DNA of 64,000 bases from Rheinheimera pleomorphica (GCF_011634895.1 NZ_SIRR01000031.1:124001-188000), one strand, 5' to 3'. Numbered from the stretch's first letter, positions 27,267 to 36,349 are shown. Translations and numbers: made by a program. Notes: a model not told the origin generated them from the letters alone.

Positions 27267-28370
27267 ATGAAGCCCAGCTTGTACTTAGCCAGTTTATATT
27301 TCGCCGTCGCTGTCGGTGCGACGGAGCAACCGGTCGCCGGTAAGTGGATCACCGATTTACAGGGCCAAACCCTAACCGATCCGCAAAGTTCCGGTTTTAC
27401 CTTGCGCCATGACGAGCTTATTCATCTGGGTGATAACAGCGCCGCAGCGCCGATGCGCAATAAATTGCTGCGGATAAACCCACAGACCGCCCGGCTTAAC
27501 GCGCCGCCCCTGCAGATCAGTGTGGCCGCTAACGTGCTCAATGGCTGCTTTGGCGAGCTGTTTAGCCGCTATCCGGATTTTGAATCTTTAACCTGGGACA
27601 GAGTAGACGACACGGTCTTTATCAGTGTGACCGAGGATTCCTCTTTTGTGCAGTTAAGCCCTGAGTGTCAAGCACGCTATGGCGAAACACACTCGACGGA
27701 CTACCCCACTTTACTGGTGAAAATTGACACAGACCAGGCGTTAAGCCGGGCTGAAATTAGCGCAGTACGGCCGGTGCAATTTCCTGCCGCTGCTGCTGTT
27801 GGCAATGCGCCAAACGATGGCATTGAAGGTTTAGCCATCGATAACGCCGGCAATTTGTATTTGGCGCTGGAACAAAACGCGGCGAATGCGCCAATGATTT
27901 TTAGCGCCCCTTACGATAAAGCATTCTGGCAACAGGACGGCTATGTCAAGGTGCAGGATACCGGCTTTGTACTGCCGGTGCCGGATGCTAAAGACCATCC
28001 GATCAACGGCCTGGATTATCTGCCAGCCAAAAAAGCCGGCCACCCCGGCTATTTAGTGGCTGCAGCACGGAATGACGACCAGTTATGGATTATTGATTTA
28101 AGCCAGCAGCAAGCCCCTTTTGTGCAGCAAATGGCGTACTATGCGCCAACCCCCGCCGACAGTACCTGCCCGGCGTATGAGCAGATGGTGCAAACGGCAA
28201 TTGAGGGTGTAGCCGTGCATGGCGATAACGTTTATTTGGTCAATGACGCCTGGAAAAAGCGCTACCCGGATAACATTAGCTGCCCGGCCAACGCGGCTAA
28301 CTTTAGCAAATTTGCCCCACTGCTGTTTACGCTGCCGGTTGACCCACGCTGGTTTATTAGACAGCGTTAA
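27267..28370 (+). CDS. Secreted phytase-like esterase domain protein
   Basis: This 367-residue protein has a short Sec signal peptide (cleavage near residue 18) and then a beta-propeller domain like that called 'esterase-like activity of phytase'. Landmarks are the FESLTWDRVDDTVFISVTEDS blade (about 111-131), DGIEGLAIDNAGNLYLALEQN (about 184-204) and IEGVAVHGDNVYLVND (about 312-327). The repeated D-G-x-EGLA pattern is the hallmark of the family. Function is poorly defined; some members act on phosphate esters. No phosphate-related neighbours are visible. The assignment rests on motifs only. Confidence 0.7.
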   Translation: MKPSLYLASLYFAVAVGATEQPVAGKWITDLQGQTLTDPQSSGFTLRHDELIHLGDNSAAAPMRNKLLRINPQTARLNAPPLQISVAANVLNGCFGELFSRYPDFESLTWDRVDDTVFISVTEDSSFVQLSPECQARYGETHSTDYPTLLVKIDTDQALSRAEISAVRPVQFPAAAAVGNAPNDGIEGLAIDNAGNLYLALEQNAANAPMIFSAPYDKAFWQQDGYVKVQDTGFVLPVPDAKDHPINGLDYLPAKKAGHPGYLVAAARNDDQLWIIDLSQQQAPFVQQMAYYAPTPADSTCPAYEQMVQTAIEGVAVHGDNVYLVNDAWKKRYPDNISCPANAANFSKFAPLLFTLPVDPRWFIRQR

Positions 28371-28486
28371 GCTTAGCTAGGTGAAGCGCTTTGCGTCTGT
28401 TATTATGGCCGGCTGTTTGCTAGTTTGGCTAATACAGACCAAAGTGCACAGTACAGGCATAAAATATTGTTTGCGCAGGAAACTCT

Positions 28487-28771
28487 ATGATTAACCATTT
28501 TCGCGTTCTTGGCGTTAAAACCAATGCCAGCGATGACGATATAAAAAAAGCCTACAAGCGTTTAGCCAATAAGTTTCATCCGGATAAACTACATGGCTTA
28601 ACGGATGACGAAAAAGACGCCGCCGCCAGCCAGTTACAACGGGTAAAGGTGGCGTATGAGGTATTGTCTGATCCGAAGCAGCGGGCTGCCTTTATTAAAG
28701 ATTTTAATAATGTCATTGTCACAGACCCAACTGCGGCAATGCAGGAGCTGTGGGATCAATACTATTCCTGA
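28487..28771 (+). CDS. J-domain (DnaJ-like) protein, short
   Basis: The protein is 94 residues and is almost only a J-domain. Helix II is DIKKAYKRLANKF, followed by the essential HPD tripeptide (HPDKLHG, His31 to Asp33). Helix III and the YEVLSDPKQR end (about 65-74) are complete. The HPD motif means it can stimulate an Hsp70 ATPase. It has no G/F region, zinc finger or client-binding domain, so specificity must come from its partners. It is the first gene of a four-gene same-strand cluster (to 31080). The partner chaperone is not in this window and is probably the general DnaK or HscA. Confidence 0.93.
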   Translation: MINHFRVLGVKTNASDDDIKKAYKRLANKFHPDKLHGLTDDEKDAAASQLQRVKVAYEVLSDPKQRAAFIKDFNNVIVTDPTAAMQELWDQYYS

Positions 28772-28828
28772 CAGCTTGCTATTGCTGGCACTATACTTTT
28801 CATAAAAACTGATGCTAATGAGCAGGTT

Positions 28829-29407
28829 ATGGCACAAAAACTGAATTTGGCGCGAATTCGCGCGCTGCAAACCGATGCAATGGAAAATATTGAGTCCTAC
28901 ATGGACCCGGATACCCCCAAAGCGCTAGAGCAATTTACTGCAAAAATGAAGGCTATTTTACTGGCCGATCCCGAAATACTCGACTCAGTACCGGAATATT
29001 TGCCCATGGCGCTGTATGGCCGGGTAAAATTTGTGCCGGCCGCCAAATTAAAATGGCAACAATGGCTGGATAAGGCCACAGCGCCAAGCTGGGACGAGTT
29101 TAAAACCTCTGTTGCTTTTAACAACGCCGATTTGGAATTAGTAAAAGCCATCCGTTCGCATTCTGAAGATCAGCTTATCGAGGCCTGTGCTGTACTGTTT
29201 TTACTTGATGGCAGCGGCAAAATCAGCGCTAAACGCCGCAATGGCAGTGAAAGCTATAACGAAGATGGCGATACAGCCCCCGATGACGCTGAGGATAGCT
29301 ATCACAGTGATGATGATAATGATGGCTATGGCGCTGATGATGACAGCGATGAAGAAGGTTATGACGACCAGTACGACGATATTCGCTTTAACGGAGAGAA
29401 ACCTTAA
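28829..29407 (+). CDS. Unrecognised protein with acidic tail (J-domain operon)
   Basis: I do not recognise this 192-residue protein. Residues 1-135 look like a soluble, mostly helical domain, with the conserved-looking stretch [17 protein letters not shown] (about 50-66). The last ~55 residues are extremely acidic and low in complexity, with runs such as [18 protein letters not shown], and are probably disordered. There is no signal peptide or membrane segment. It lies 57 bases after the J-domain gene. Its stop overlaps the start of the next gene by one base (TAATG), so translation is coupled. It could be a client or adaptor for the J-domain protein; that is inference. Confidence 0.8.
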   Translation: MAQKLNLARIRALQTDAMENIESYMDPDTPKALEQFTAKMKAILLADPEILDSVPEYLPMALYGRVKFVPAAKLKWQQWLDKATAPSWDEFKTSVAFNNADLELVKAIRSHSEDQLIEACAVLFLLDGSGKISAKRRNGSESYNEDGDTAPDDAEDSYHSDDDNDGYGADDDSDEEGYDDQYDDIRFNGEKP

Positions 29408-30174
29408 TGAGCACCAGTTTAATTGAGATAACCGTTGCCGAAATTAAAGAACTGGCGGTAATAGAGCCGAAACAGGCCAGTAAAAAATTTGAGCTGATTG
29501 CCAACACCCTAAGCGATGAACAGCTAACGGAAGTCATTGAACAGATTGATATTGTTACCCTGACCCAAATTAACAGCGAGCACGATATCTCTTTTCCGTC
29601 TCTGATGTCTGAGCTGATGACACCGGAGCGTATTCGCGACGTAGTATGCCAGCAGCCGCTGTACTGGGAAGAAAAAATTAAAAATAATGCTGATGAGCTA
29701 AAACAGCATACCTTTGATTTTTTAACCTATTTAATCCGCAGCCAGGACAGTGAAGACAAACAGGCACAAGTGCTGGAATGCATTGCTGAAGACCCGGCCG
29801 GCTTGTTCTACTTATCCATTCCCTTTATCGAGCTGTACCGGGGAGAAGTCCTGGAATATGAAAACTACTGGGAAGATAAACTGTACGAGGATGAAGAGCA
29901 CCTAGAAGAAGCCGAAGCCTACACAGAACGCAGCCAAACTGAAGATGCGCATAATCTGGGTTTTGATGACCCGCGCAGCCTGCTGGCGTTGATCCGCCAG
30001 TTAACGCCGGAAGTGGAAACTGCGATAAAAGCGCTTATTCGCAACGAAAATTCAGCCTGGGAAGGCATTATCAGCAAGTTTGCCTCTGAACTGGTCTTGC
30101 AGGCGAAAGAGAAAAACCAGGCCACGGATGATGAATACAGCGAAGTGGACGACATGTTCAGCTTTCTCGATTAA
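29407..30174 (+). CDS. Unrecognised acidic helical protein (J-domain operon)
   Basis: This 255-residue, strongly acidic, helix-rich soluble protein has no recognised domain, signal peptide or membrane segment. An N-terminal region (1-60) contains KQASKKFELIANTLSDEQ, reminiscent of helical repeat proteins. The middle contains a Trp/Tyr/Glu-rich stretch, ENYWEDKLYEDEEH (about 156-169). The C-terminus ends DDEYSEVDDMFSFLD. It is coupled by a TAATG overlap to the upstream acidic-tail protein and lies 12 bases before the next gene. Its function is unknown; partnership with the J-domain protein is inferred from gene order. Confidence 0.8.
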   Translation: MSTSLIEITVAEIKELAVIEPKQASKKFELIANTLSDEQLTEVIEQIDIVTLTQINSEHDISFPSLMSELMTPERIRDVVCQQPLYWEEKIKNNADELKQHTFDFLTYLIRSQDSEDKQAQVLECIAEDPAGLFYLSIPFIELYRGEVLEYENYWEDKLYEDEEHLEEAEAYTERSQTEDAHNLGFDDPRSLLALIRQLTPEVETAIKALIRNENSAWEGIISKFASELVLQAKEKNQATDDEYSEVDDMFSFLD

Positions 30175-30186
30175 GGACTTACCGCC

Positions 30187-31080
30187 ATGCAGTTAATGCT
30201 ACGTGATGGCAGCTCAGGGCCGTTTTTAAGCCAGGTGCTGAACAATGCCAGCGCTGAAGAAAAACTTAGTGCGGCTGAGCTTAGCCAGATTAAAAGCAAA
30301 GCTGTGCTGATGAGCCTGAAATTTGCTGACAAGTTTTACAACAAATACAAGATGCACCTGCTAGAGCAAGCGGCCTGTGATGTTATCGGCATTGTTAGCC
30401 TGGGCCTGCAGCAGCTTAGTGAGAATGACAGCGAGCGTGCACTGGCCCTGTTACTGGCCCAGGATGGCGTGGTTAAAGCGTTTCAAAAAGGCTGGAGTAT
30501 GCTGGCAACAGTAAGCAAAAAAACCGGTAAAACATCATTATACGGTGATGTGGCCGAGCAGTTACTGCAAAGCATCTCTACCCCACCGGACGCCGAGGAC
30601 TGGAACGGCTACCAGCAATATCAGCAAGCCCTGATTGAGCACCGGCGTGGCCAGGCGATGCAGCTGCTGCAACAACATTTTTACGCCCGGCAGCAGTTTG
30701 ATGAATTTGAACATTTCAGCTTAGAAGAAGTGTTAGCCGAAGTGGTGTTTTATCGCGCCTTGAGCGGTGGCGATAAAGTTCGGCAGGATTTAAAAAAGCG
30801 CCTGCGTAGTATCGAGCTGCAACCGCATTGGTTTAATGAGGCGTTTTTTCAGCTGCAAACCGACACCACCCTGGCAGAGTTACCTGCGGCCAATGCAGAT
30901 GCCATCCGCGCTGATTTGGGCCAGCATTTTATACCGGCACTGCTACGCACCTTGCACTTTGCCAAAGCCTATCAGGCATTGCTGCAAAGCGATGCATCAC
31001 CGGAAAAGCTGGATGCCTTTGAAGGCAAACAAGGCTTAACCAACCCGCTACTGGGTTGGCCGCAGTATTTAGCCCTGTAA
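30187..31080 (+). CDS. Unrecognised helical protein (J-domain operon, last gene)
   Basis: This 297-residue soluble protein is predicted almost entirely alpha-helical and has no motif I recognise. Features are an N-terminal charged helical stretch (about 24-60) with KFADKFYNKYKMHLLEQAA, a Gln-rich central part (RGQAMQLLQQHFYARQQF, about 154-171), and a C-terminal GLTNPLLGWPQYLAL tail. There is no signal peptide or membrane segment. An AAGGA ribosome site lies nine bases upstream, just after the previous stop. It seems to be the last gene of the J-domain operon. The helicase gene downstream is on the other strand. Confidence 0.8.
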   Translation: MQLMLRDGSSGPFLSQVLNNASAEEKLSAAELSQIKSKAVLMSLKFADKFYNKYKMHLLEQAACDVIGIVSLGLQQLSENDSERALALLLAQDGVVKAFQKGWSMLATVSKKTGKTSLYGDVAEQLLQSISTPPDAEDWNGYQQYQQALIEHRRGQAMQLLQQHFYARQQFDEFEHFSLEEVLAEVVFYRALSGGDKVRQDLKKRLRSIELQPHWFNEAFFQLQTDTTLAELPAANADAIRADLGQHFIPALLRTLHFAKAYQALLQSDASPEKLDAFEGKQGLTNPLLGWPQYLAL

Positions 31081-31134
31081 CCCTCACCTGAGCGCCCGCC
31101 TGCAGCGGCGGCTTAGCCCCGCTGCTGCGACCAC

Positions 31135-32415
31135 TTAACGCGGGCGGCGCGTTTTACTTTTAGCGTTACTTTTAGCCGCGGCTTTACTGCCACCTACCGG
31201 TGCTATCACAGTGGCACTGGCTTTATTGGCCCGCCCCGACAACACCTTGCGCGAAATACTCTTTAACAGCGACTGGCGGTTACTGACTTCAAACCCGGGT
31301 TTAATAATGCGTTTAATGTCGCTGCCTATCAGCTTTTGGATACGCTCTAAGGTTTGCTCTTCTTCACGACTGACAAAAGACACCGCATTTCCCGCGGCAC
31401 CCGCCCGGCCGGTACGGCCAATACGGTGCACATAATCTTCCGGTAAATACGGCAGATTAAAGTTAACGACAAAATCCAGCCCCTGGATATCTAAACCCCG
31501 GGCCGCCACTTCTGTGGCAATTAATACCTGCAATTTGGCTGATTTAAAATCAGCAATAGCGCGTCGTCTGGCGCCCTGGCTTTTATCGCCATGGCACACC
31601 GCGGCGTCTATCTTACGCTGTTGCAAGCCGGCCAGCAGCTGATCAGCCTGCGCTTTGGTGCTGGTAAAGACCAACACCTGAAACCAGTTATGTTCCGCGA
31701 GCAGTTGTTCGAATAATTCAATTTTGCGGCTTTCCTCTACCGGATACACCACATGGTTTACCGTGTCGGCCGTACTGTTGGCTTTCGCCACCCGGATCTG
31801 CTGATGATTACGCAGCATACGATGTGACAGCTCGTTTACGGCGGCTGACGTCGTCGCCGAGAATAACAAAGTTTGCCGCGAGTCAGGCGTAAGTTGCAGT
31901 AGCTGCAGCACATCAGTGCTAAAGCCCATATCCAGCATCCTGTCGGCTTCATCCAACACGACAAACTCAACATCAGACAGGATAGTGTTGCCAAGGGCGA
32001 TATGCTCTAACAAACGGCCCGGCGTACTGATAACGATATCCACGCCATTTTTTAACTTACTGGCCTGCCCCCCCATTTTGACACCGCCGTATAAGGCCGC
32101 GACACTCAATGGCAAAAACTGCGCATAGCGACTAAAAGCGTCAGCAATTTGCTCGGCTAATTCACGGGTAGGTGTCAATACCAAGGCGCGCGGGCGACGT
32201 TCTGCTGTTGCTTTGGGGTGATCCAACATACGCTGCAACAGCGGAATAGCAAAAGCAGCGGTTTTGCCGGTGCCGGTTTGTGCTGTAACCTGTAAATCTT
32301 TACCGCGACGTGCCGGTACTATGGCCTGCGCCTGTACCGGTGTCATAGTGTGATAGCCGCATGCCAACAGGCCTCGCTGTAAGTCTGCTGCTAAATCTAA
32401 AGATGAAAATTGCAT
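31135..32415 (-). CDS. DEAD-box RNA helicase (RhlE-like)
   Basis: This 426-residue ATP-dependent RNA helicase has all superfamily 2 motifs: the Q-motif region near TPVQAQAI, Walker A AQTGTGKT, PTRELAEQ, TPGRLLEH, VLDEADRM, SATTS and HRIGRTGRAG. The C-terminus (from about residue 395) is a short basic extension rich in Lys, Arg and Ser, typical of RhlE-type proteins that bind structured RNA. It may act in ribosome assembly or RNA turnover. The DUF6172 gene lies 42 bases upstream on the same strand and may be cotranscribed. Which of RhlE, SrmB or DbpA it represents is uncertain, with RhlE the best guess. Confidence 0.92.
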   Translation of the reverse strand: MQFSSLDLAADLQRGLLACGYHTMTPVQAQAIVPARRGKDLQVTAQTGTGKTAAFAIPLLQRMLDHPKATAERRPRALVLTPTRELAEQIADAFSRYAQFLPLSVAALYGGVKMGGQASKLKNGVDIVISTPGRLLEHIALGNTILSDVEFVVLDEADRMLDMGFSTDVLQLLQLTPDSRQTLLFSATTSAAVNELSHRMLRNHQQIRVAKANSTADTVNHVVYPVEESRKIELFEQLLAEHNWFQVLVFTSTKAQADQLLAGLQQRKIDAAVCHGDKSQGARRRAIADFKSAKLQVLIATEVAARGLDIQGLDFVVNFNLPYLPEDYVHRIGRTGRAGAAGNAVSFVSREEEQTLERIQKLIGSDIKRIIKPGFEVSNRQSLLKSISRKVLSGRANKASATVIAPVGGSKAAAKSNAKSKTRRPR

Positions 32416-32457
32416 TACCGTTCCTCTGTAGCGACGCTACAGTTGAAAAAAACAAAA

Positions 32458-32763
32458 TTACGCTGTGCTATCGTCAGTTGCACGCGGTTTATGGTTTGCA
32501 GCGCGCGCCAGGATCTCAACATAGAAGCTGGCCAGCCCCTGGGCTACTGCCGCATCAATTTGCTTATTAATCTCCGAGGTGAAGATTGTCTTCGCACTGT
32601 CCTCTGTTGCACCAAAGCGACAGTCAAAGGTCCAATAATCTTTACCTTGCGGCAACGGTTTGCGCCGCTCCCTGTTCAGGTATTTTTTAATCTCATGTTT
32701 AATTAAATCCACCAAACGGGCAGGTTTATGCTTAGGGTGGCTTAAGGCAAATGTCTTTTTCAT
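32458..32763 (-). CDS. DUF6172-like small basic protein
   Basis: This protein of about 101 residues begins MKKTFALSHPKHKPARLVD and continues with a basic stretch EIKKYLNRERRKPLPQG. That matches a conserved uncharacterised family I know as DUF6172. I chose the ATG at 32763, with AGGA upstream, over a TTG three bases earlier. The sequence GKDYWTFDCRFG is probably the core. It has no signal peptide. A nucleic-acid-binding role is plausible from its charge and its place beside an RNA helicase, but is not shown. Confidence 0.75.
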   Translation of the reverse strand: MKKTFALSHPKHKPARLVDLIKHEIKKYLNRERRKPLPQGKDYWTFDCRFGATEDSAKTIFTSEINKQIDAAVAQGLASFYVEILARAANHKPRATDDSTA

Positions 32764-32911
32764 CAAATTCCTACACAGCTGTGCTGAAGAGTAAAAGCTG
32801 AGCCAGCTTTTAAAGGCGCATTCTACATGGATGTGCCGCAGATAACCGCCACTATTTGTGGTTTTCTGCTAAAAGCAGCACTGCAACAGACGCCATCGAC
32901 GCCTGTCGGCG

Positions 32912-34141
32912 CTAATACCCTGCCTGCGCCAAACGTTGCTGTACCTCTGCCAGCTCTTGCTGATACAACATCTGGTAAGGCAATTCTGCCGCACTGGCGT
33001 TAATACCCAGCGCATAACCACGTTCGATAGCGCGCACCAGGGTTAAAGCCTCGGCAATACGCCCGCTGTTATTGCGCAGCGCCTGTTTAATGCTACTGCT
33101 GATATTCAGCTTAGCCAGAAATGCTTCACTGTCGACACCAAACAGCATATCGGTGCCGGAAATAAGCCCGGCAAGAAAATATTGCTGTTCTTGCGGCTGG
33201 CCAAGTTGCCACTGCGCGGCAATGCGCTGACAGCAGTGAGCACGCGTCAGCACCGTGATGGCCGCCGCGGCGCTAGTGCCGGACAACACAGCGTAAGTCA
33301 GTACCCATTTTCGCGCCAGCGTCAACCCCAGCCGGGTTACCATCTCTTTTATCGAGCTGACGGCCCGGGTTTTACGATACAGCGGGCTATTGGCTAGCTT
33401 TAGCAGCCCGATCACGATGGCCGGCTCATCCTGCAGCAAGGCCGTTAAAGTATTAATATCCGGCTCTTCAACAAATAAGCAGGCAATAATCTCGGCCAGC
33501 TTAAGCGCACTGGGTTCGATTTGCTTACCGGCAACGGTGAGCTTATCCGGTAGAAAATAGCCCTGAAACCAATCACAGCCCAGGCTTTTATACAACGCGA
33601 ACTGGGCATCCGTTTCTACCTTGTCGGCCAGCCACAGCAGCCCCGGACGGCTATACAATGCTTTATGCCGTTCAATATCAGTCAGCTGCGTGCGTGCCAT
33701 ATCAATGCGGATAATATCTGCCAGCGCTATCAGCGCCGGGCTGTCGGTATCAGCACAGGCATCATCCAGCAAAAAACGAAAGCCCTGTGCTTTGTAATGC
33801 ACTATCGCACTTAGCAATGCCGGGCTGGCCGGCGCTGGCGCATCAAGCGCCAATACAACCCTGGCCGGCTCCAGTGCTAAGGTTTTGCGCGCCAGCAACA
33901 ATGGCAAGCTTAGCCGCAGCACTAACACAGTGCGATAAGGCACCATATAATCGCTAAGTTGTTGGCACTGCGCCGCTAAATCGTCGCTGCTAACGTTATC
34001 CAGCATCAGTGGCACTATCGCCGTTTTATTCCGTTGCAGTAATTCCAGCGCTACACGCCTTTTAGCTGTGTCAAACAGGGGCTGGGCAGCATACTGCGCC
34101 AATGCCAGGCCGGTGTTGTGTTCTACGCTTAAGCGGGTCAC
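32912..34141 (-). CDS. EAL-HDOD (YuxH-like) protein with degenerate EAL
   Basis: This 409-residue protein has an N-terminal EAL-like barrel (about 1-200) and a C-terminal HDOD domain (about 210-400). The EAL part has lost its catalytic signature: the segment where EAL should stand reads ALDAPAP, and other metal-binding residues are not evident. It should not hydrolyse cyclic di-GMP but might bind it or another partner. The HDOD part keeps the DEPAIVIGLLKLANSPLY and VSSIKEMVTRLG motifs. It starts with GTG at 34141, with AAGGAT upstream. It lies 13 bases after the VWA gene, so it is probably the third gene of a MoxR-VWA-EAL/HDOD operon. Confidence 0.85.
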   Translation of the reverse strand: MTRLSVEHNTGLALAQYAAQPLFDTAKRRVALELLQRNKTAIVPLMLDNVSSDDLAAQCQQLSDYMVPYRTVLVLRLSLPLLLARKTLALEPARVVLALDAPAPASPALLSAIVHYKAQGFRFLLDDACADTDSPALIALADIIRIDMARTQLTDIERHKALYSRPGLLWLADKVETDAQFALYKSLGCDWFQGYFLPDKLTVAGKQIEPSALKLAEIIACLFVEEPDINTLTALLQDEPAIVIGLLKLANSPLYRKTRAVSSIKEMVTRLGLTLARKWVLTYAVLSGTSAAAAITVLTRAHCCQRIAAQWQLGQPQEQQYFLAGLISGTDMLFGVDSEAFLAKLNISSSIKQALRNNSGRIAEALTLVRAIERGYALGINASAAELPYQMLYQQELAEVQQRLAQAGY

Positions 34142-34154
34142 GTTTAATCCTTAA

Positions 34155-35324
34155 TTACAACAAGGTTTTAATAGCGGCCGTCAGGCCATCCAGTGTCAGC
34201 GGATACATGCGTTTTTGCATAATCTGTTCAATCAGGCCAATAGAGTAATAATGCTGCCACCATTGTTTGGGCTGCGGGTTTAGCCACACCGCTTTGGGAT
34301 ATTGTGCCAGCAAGCGCTGTAACCAGACTTTGCCCGGCAGCTCATTAAAATGTTCAACACTGCCACCGGGATATTCTATCTCGTACGGGCCCATAGTAGC
34401 ATCACCAACGAAGATCAGCTTATAGTCACTGCCGTAGGTATGAATAATATCGTCGGTTTTTAACTGCTCGGTGTAACGGCGTTTATTATCGCGCCACACG
34501 CCTTCATACACACAGTTATGGAAATAGAAAAATTCCAGATGCTTAAACTCGCTTTTCACCGCCGCAAACAGTTTTTGGCATTGCTCGATATGGTCGTCCA
34601 TCGAGCCGCCAATATCAAAAAACACCAGCAATTTAATGGCATTGTGCCGCTCACGCATAAAGCGTAAGTCGAGCCAGCCAGCCTGCTCTGACGTGGCCTG
34701 AATGGTGCCATGTAAATCCAGCTCTGTCTCAGCGCCGCTGCGGGCAAATTTACGTAGCTGTTTTAGCGCCAGTTTAATACTGCGATTATTCAGCTCGCTG
34801 TCGGTGTCTAAATCTTTAAACTCGCGTTTATCCCACACCTTTACGGCCCGGCGTGCACCGCTGCCCTGCTGGCCAATGCGCACGCCCTCGGGGTTATAAC
34901 CATAAGCGCCAAAAGGCGAGGTACCGCCGGTGCCAATCCATTTATTGCCGCCACTGTGCTTTTTTTGCTGCTCTTTTAGCCGCTCACGCAGGGTTTCAAG
35001 CAGCTTATCCAGGCCACCAAGCGCCTGCAGTTTGGCTTTATCGTCGTCGCTGAGTTTACGCAGCACCTCGGGTATCAGCCACTCAGGCGGTATGCTGGCG
35101 GCGATGTCTATTTCGGCGACACCCTCAAAGTAATCGGCAAAGGCACGGTCGAACTTATCGTACTGGGTTTCATCTTTTACCAAACACAAGCGGGACAGCT
35201 GATAAAAAGCCTCGGTATCGGCAAAGATCACTTGCTGTTTCAGCGCATTAAGTAAGTCCAGCAGTTCGGTAATGCTGGTTTTTAAGCCGTATTTGCGCAG
35301 CGTAAAAAAGAAGTCAATCAGCAT
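34155..35324 (-). CDS. VWA-domain (CoxE-like) protein
   Basis: This 389-residue protein belongs to the von Willebrand A, CoxE-like group that pairs with MoxR AAA+ ATPases. The metal-ion-dependent adhesion motif reads FFDIGGSMDD (about residues 215-224), the DxGxS form common in this group. The N-terminal part is helical, with a charged insert EQQKKHSGGNKWIGTGGTSP. MoxR-VWA pairs act as chaperone-like systems that insert metals or remodel partner proteins. The MoxR gene lies upstream, split from it by repeat copy 4. An EAL-HDOD gene follows. The target is unknown. Confidence 0.88.
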   Translation of the reverse strand: MLIDFFFTLRKYGLKTSITELLDLLNALKQQVIFADTEAFYQLSRLCLVKDETQYDKFDRAFADYFEGVAEIDIAASIPPEWLIPEVLRKLSDDDKAKLQALGGLDKLLETLRERLKEQQKKHSGGNKWIGTGGTSPFGAYGYNPEGVRIGQQGSGARRAVKVWDKREFKDLDTDSELNNRSIKLALKQLRKFARSGAETELDLHGTIQATSEQAGWLDLRFMRERHNAIKLLVFFDIGGSMDDHIEQCQKLFAAVKSEFKHLEFFYFHNCVYEGVWRDNKRRYTEQLKTDDIIHTYGSDYKLIFVGDATMGPYEIEYPGGSVEHFNELPGKVWLQRLLAQYPKAVWLNPQPKQWWQHYYSIGLIEQIMQKRMYPLTLDGLTAAIKTLL

Positions 35325-35360
35325 TGCCCGGCTCCGCAGTTTATTCCTCGCTGCGGCTCA

Positions 35361-35442
35361 CAACACTTGCCCCGGCTCGTCACAGCAACTCGTTCGGGCT
35401 GCCGCCCTCGCTCAGACACTCTGTGCCGACCGGAACAAGGTT
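35361..35442 (-). repeat. Palindromic repeat family, copy 4 (compact)
   Basis: This 82-bp element is in the reverse orientation, like copies 2 and 3, but is the compact form. Its arms differ from the other copies in a compensating way (CTTG in both arms instead of CCCG, CCGG instead of CTGG), so the stem is kept. The central hairpin is GGGC-GGCA-GCCC. It separates the moxR gene from the VWA gene on the minus strand. Confidence 0.85.
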
Positions 35443-35503
35443 CTGATCCTTCGCTGGCATCGCTGTCGAACCCAAAGAATGTTGCAGAAAGCTCCGACAT
35501 GCT

Positions 35504-36349
35504 CTATCGCCCTTGACGTTTTGCCAAAAACGCCAGTTTTTCTACCAGGGCGACATCCTGCTCGTTTTTAAGCAAAGCGCCAAACATTGGCATTAAGCCG
35601 CCTTTTTGCTGCTTGTCGGTTAACACTTCTGCCGGTATATCCTCGGCCAGCAATAATTTTAACCAGTCCAGCAGCTCTGACGTCGACGGCTTTTTCTTTA
35701 AGCCGGGCAGTTCGCGCAGCTCAAAAAACACCTCAAGCGCCGTGCTTAACAGCTGTGGCTGGATCTGCGGGAAATGCACGTCCACGATGGCACGCAAGGT
35801 ATCGGCATCCGGAAAACGGATATAGTGAAAAAAGCAGCGGCGTAAAAACGCATCCGGCAGCTCTTTTTCATTGTTCGAGGTAATAATCACTATCGGCCGT
35901 TCAGTGGCGCTTACCTGCTCGCCGGTTTCGTGCACATAAAATGCCATCCGGTCTAACTCGTGCAGTAAATCGTTGGGAAACTCAATATCAGCTTTATCAA
36001 TTTCATCAATCAACAACACCGGGCGCTTATTTGCTGTAAAGGCCTGCCACAACTTCCCAGGGCGGATATAGTTATTGATATCATGCACCTTGTCGCTGCC
36101 GAGCTGACTGTCGCGCAGGCGCGATACCGCATCATACTCGTACAGGCCATGCTGCGCCTTGGTGGTCGATTTAATATGCCACTGAATAAGCTCGGTGTTT
36201 AAACTTTGCGCCAACTCTTCAGCCAGCCGGGTTTTACCGGTGCCGGGCTCGCCTTTAATCAGCAACGGTTTTTCCAGTGTCACGGCGGCATTTACTGCCA
36301 GCGCCAGTTCATCAGACACGATATAGTTGTCAGTACTTACAAAGGCCAT
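35504..36349 (-). CDS. MoxR-family AAA+ ATPase
   Basis: This 281-residue AAA+ ATPase has Walker A GEPGTGKT (about 37-44), Walker B LLIDEIDKAD (about 108-117) and a sensor 1 region VIITSNNEKELPDAFLRR with the arginine finger. MoxR ATPases work with VWA proteins as chaperones for enzyme activation. The ATG at 36349, with GAGGGT just upstream, is preferred over a GTG three bases before it. The VWA partner lies downstream, past repeat copy 4. The client enzyme cannot be named from this sequence. Confidence 0.9.
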   Translation of the reverse strand: MAFVSTDNYIVSDELALAVNAAVTLEKPLLIKGEPGTGKTRLAEELAQSLNTELIQWHIKSTTKAQHGLYEYDAVSRLRDSQLGSDKVHDINNYIRPGKLWQAFTANKRPVLLIDEIDKADIEFPNDLLHELDRMAFYVHETGEQVSATERPIVIITSNNEKELPDAFLRRCFFHYIRFPDADTLRAIVDVHFPQIQPQLLSTALEVFFELRELPGLKKKPSTSELLDWLKLLLAEDIPAEVLTDKQQKGGLMPMFGALLKNEQDVALVEKLAFLAKRQGR

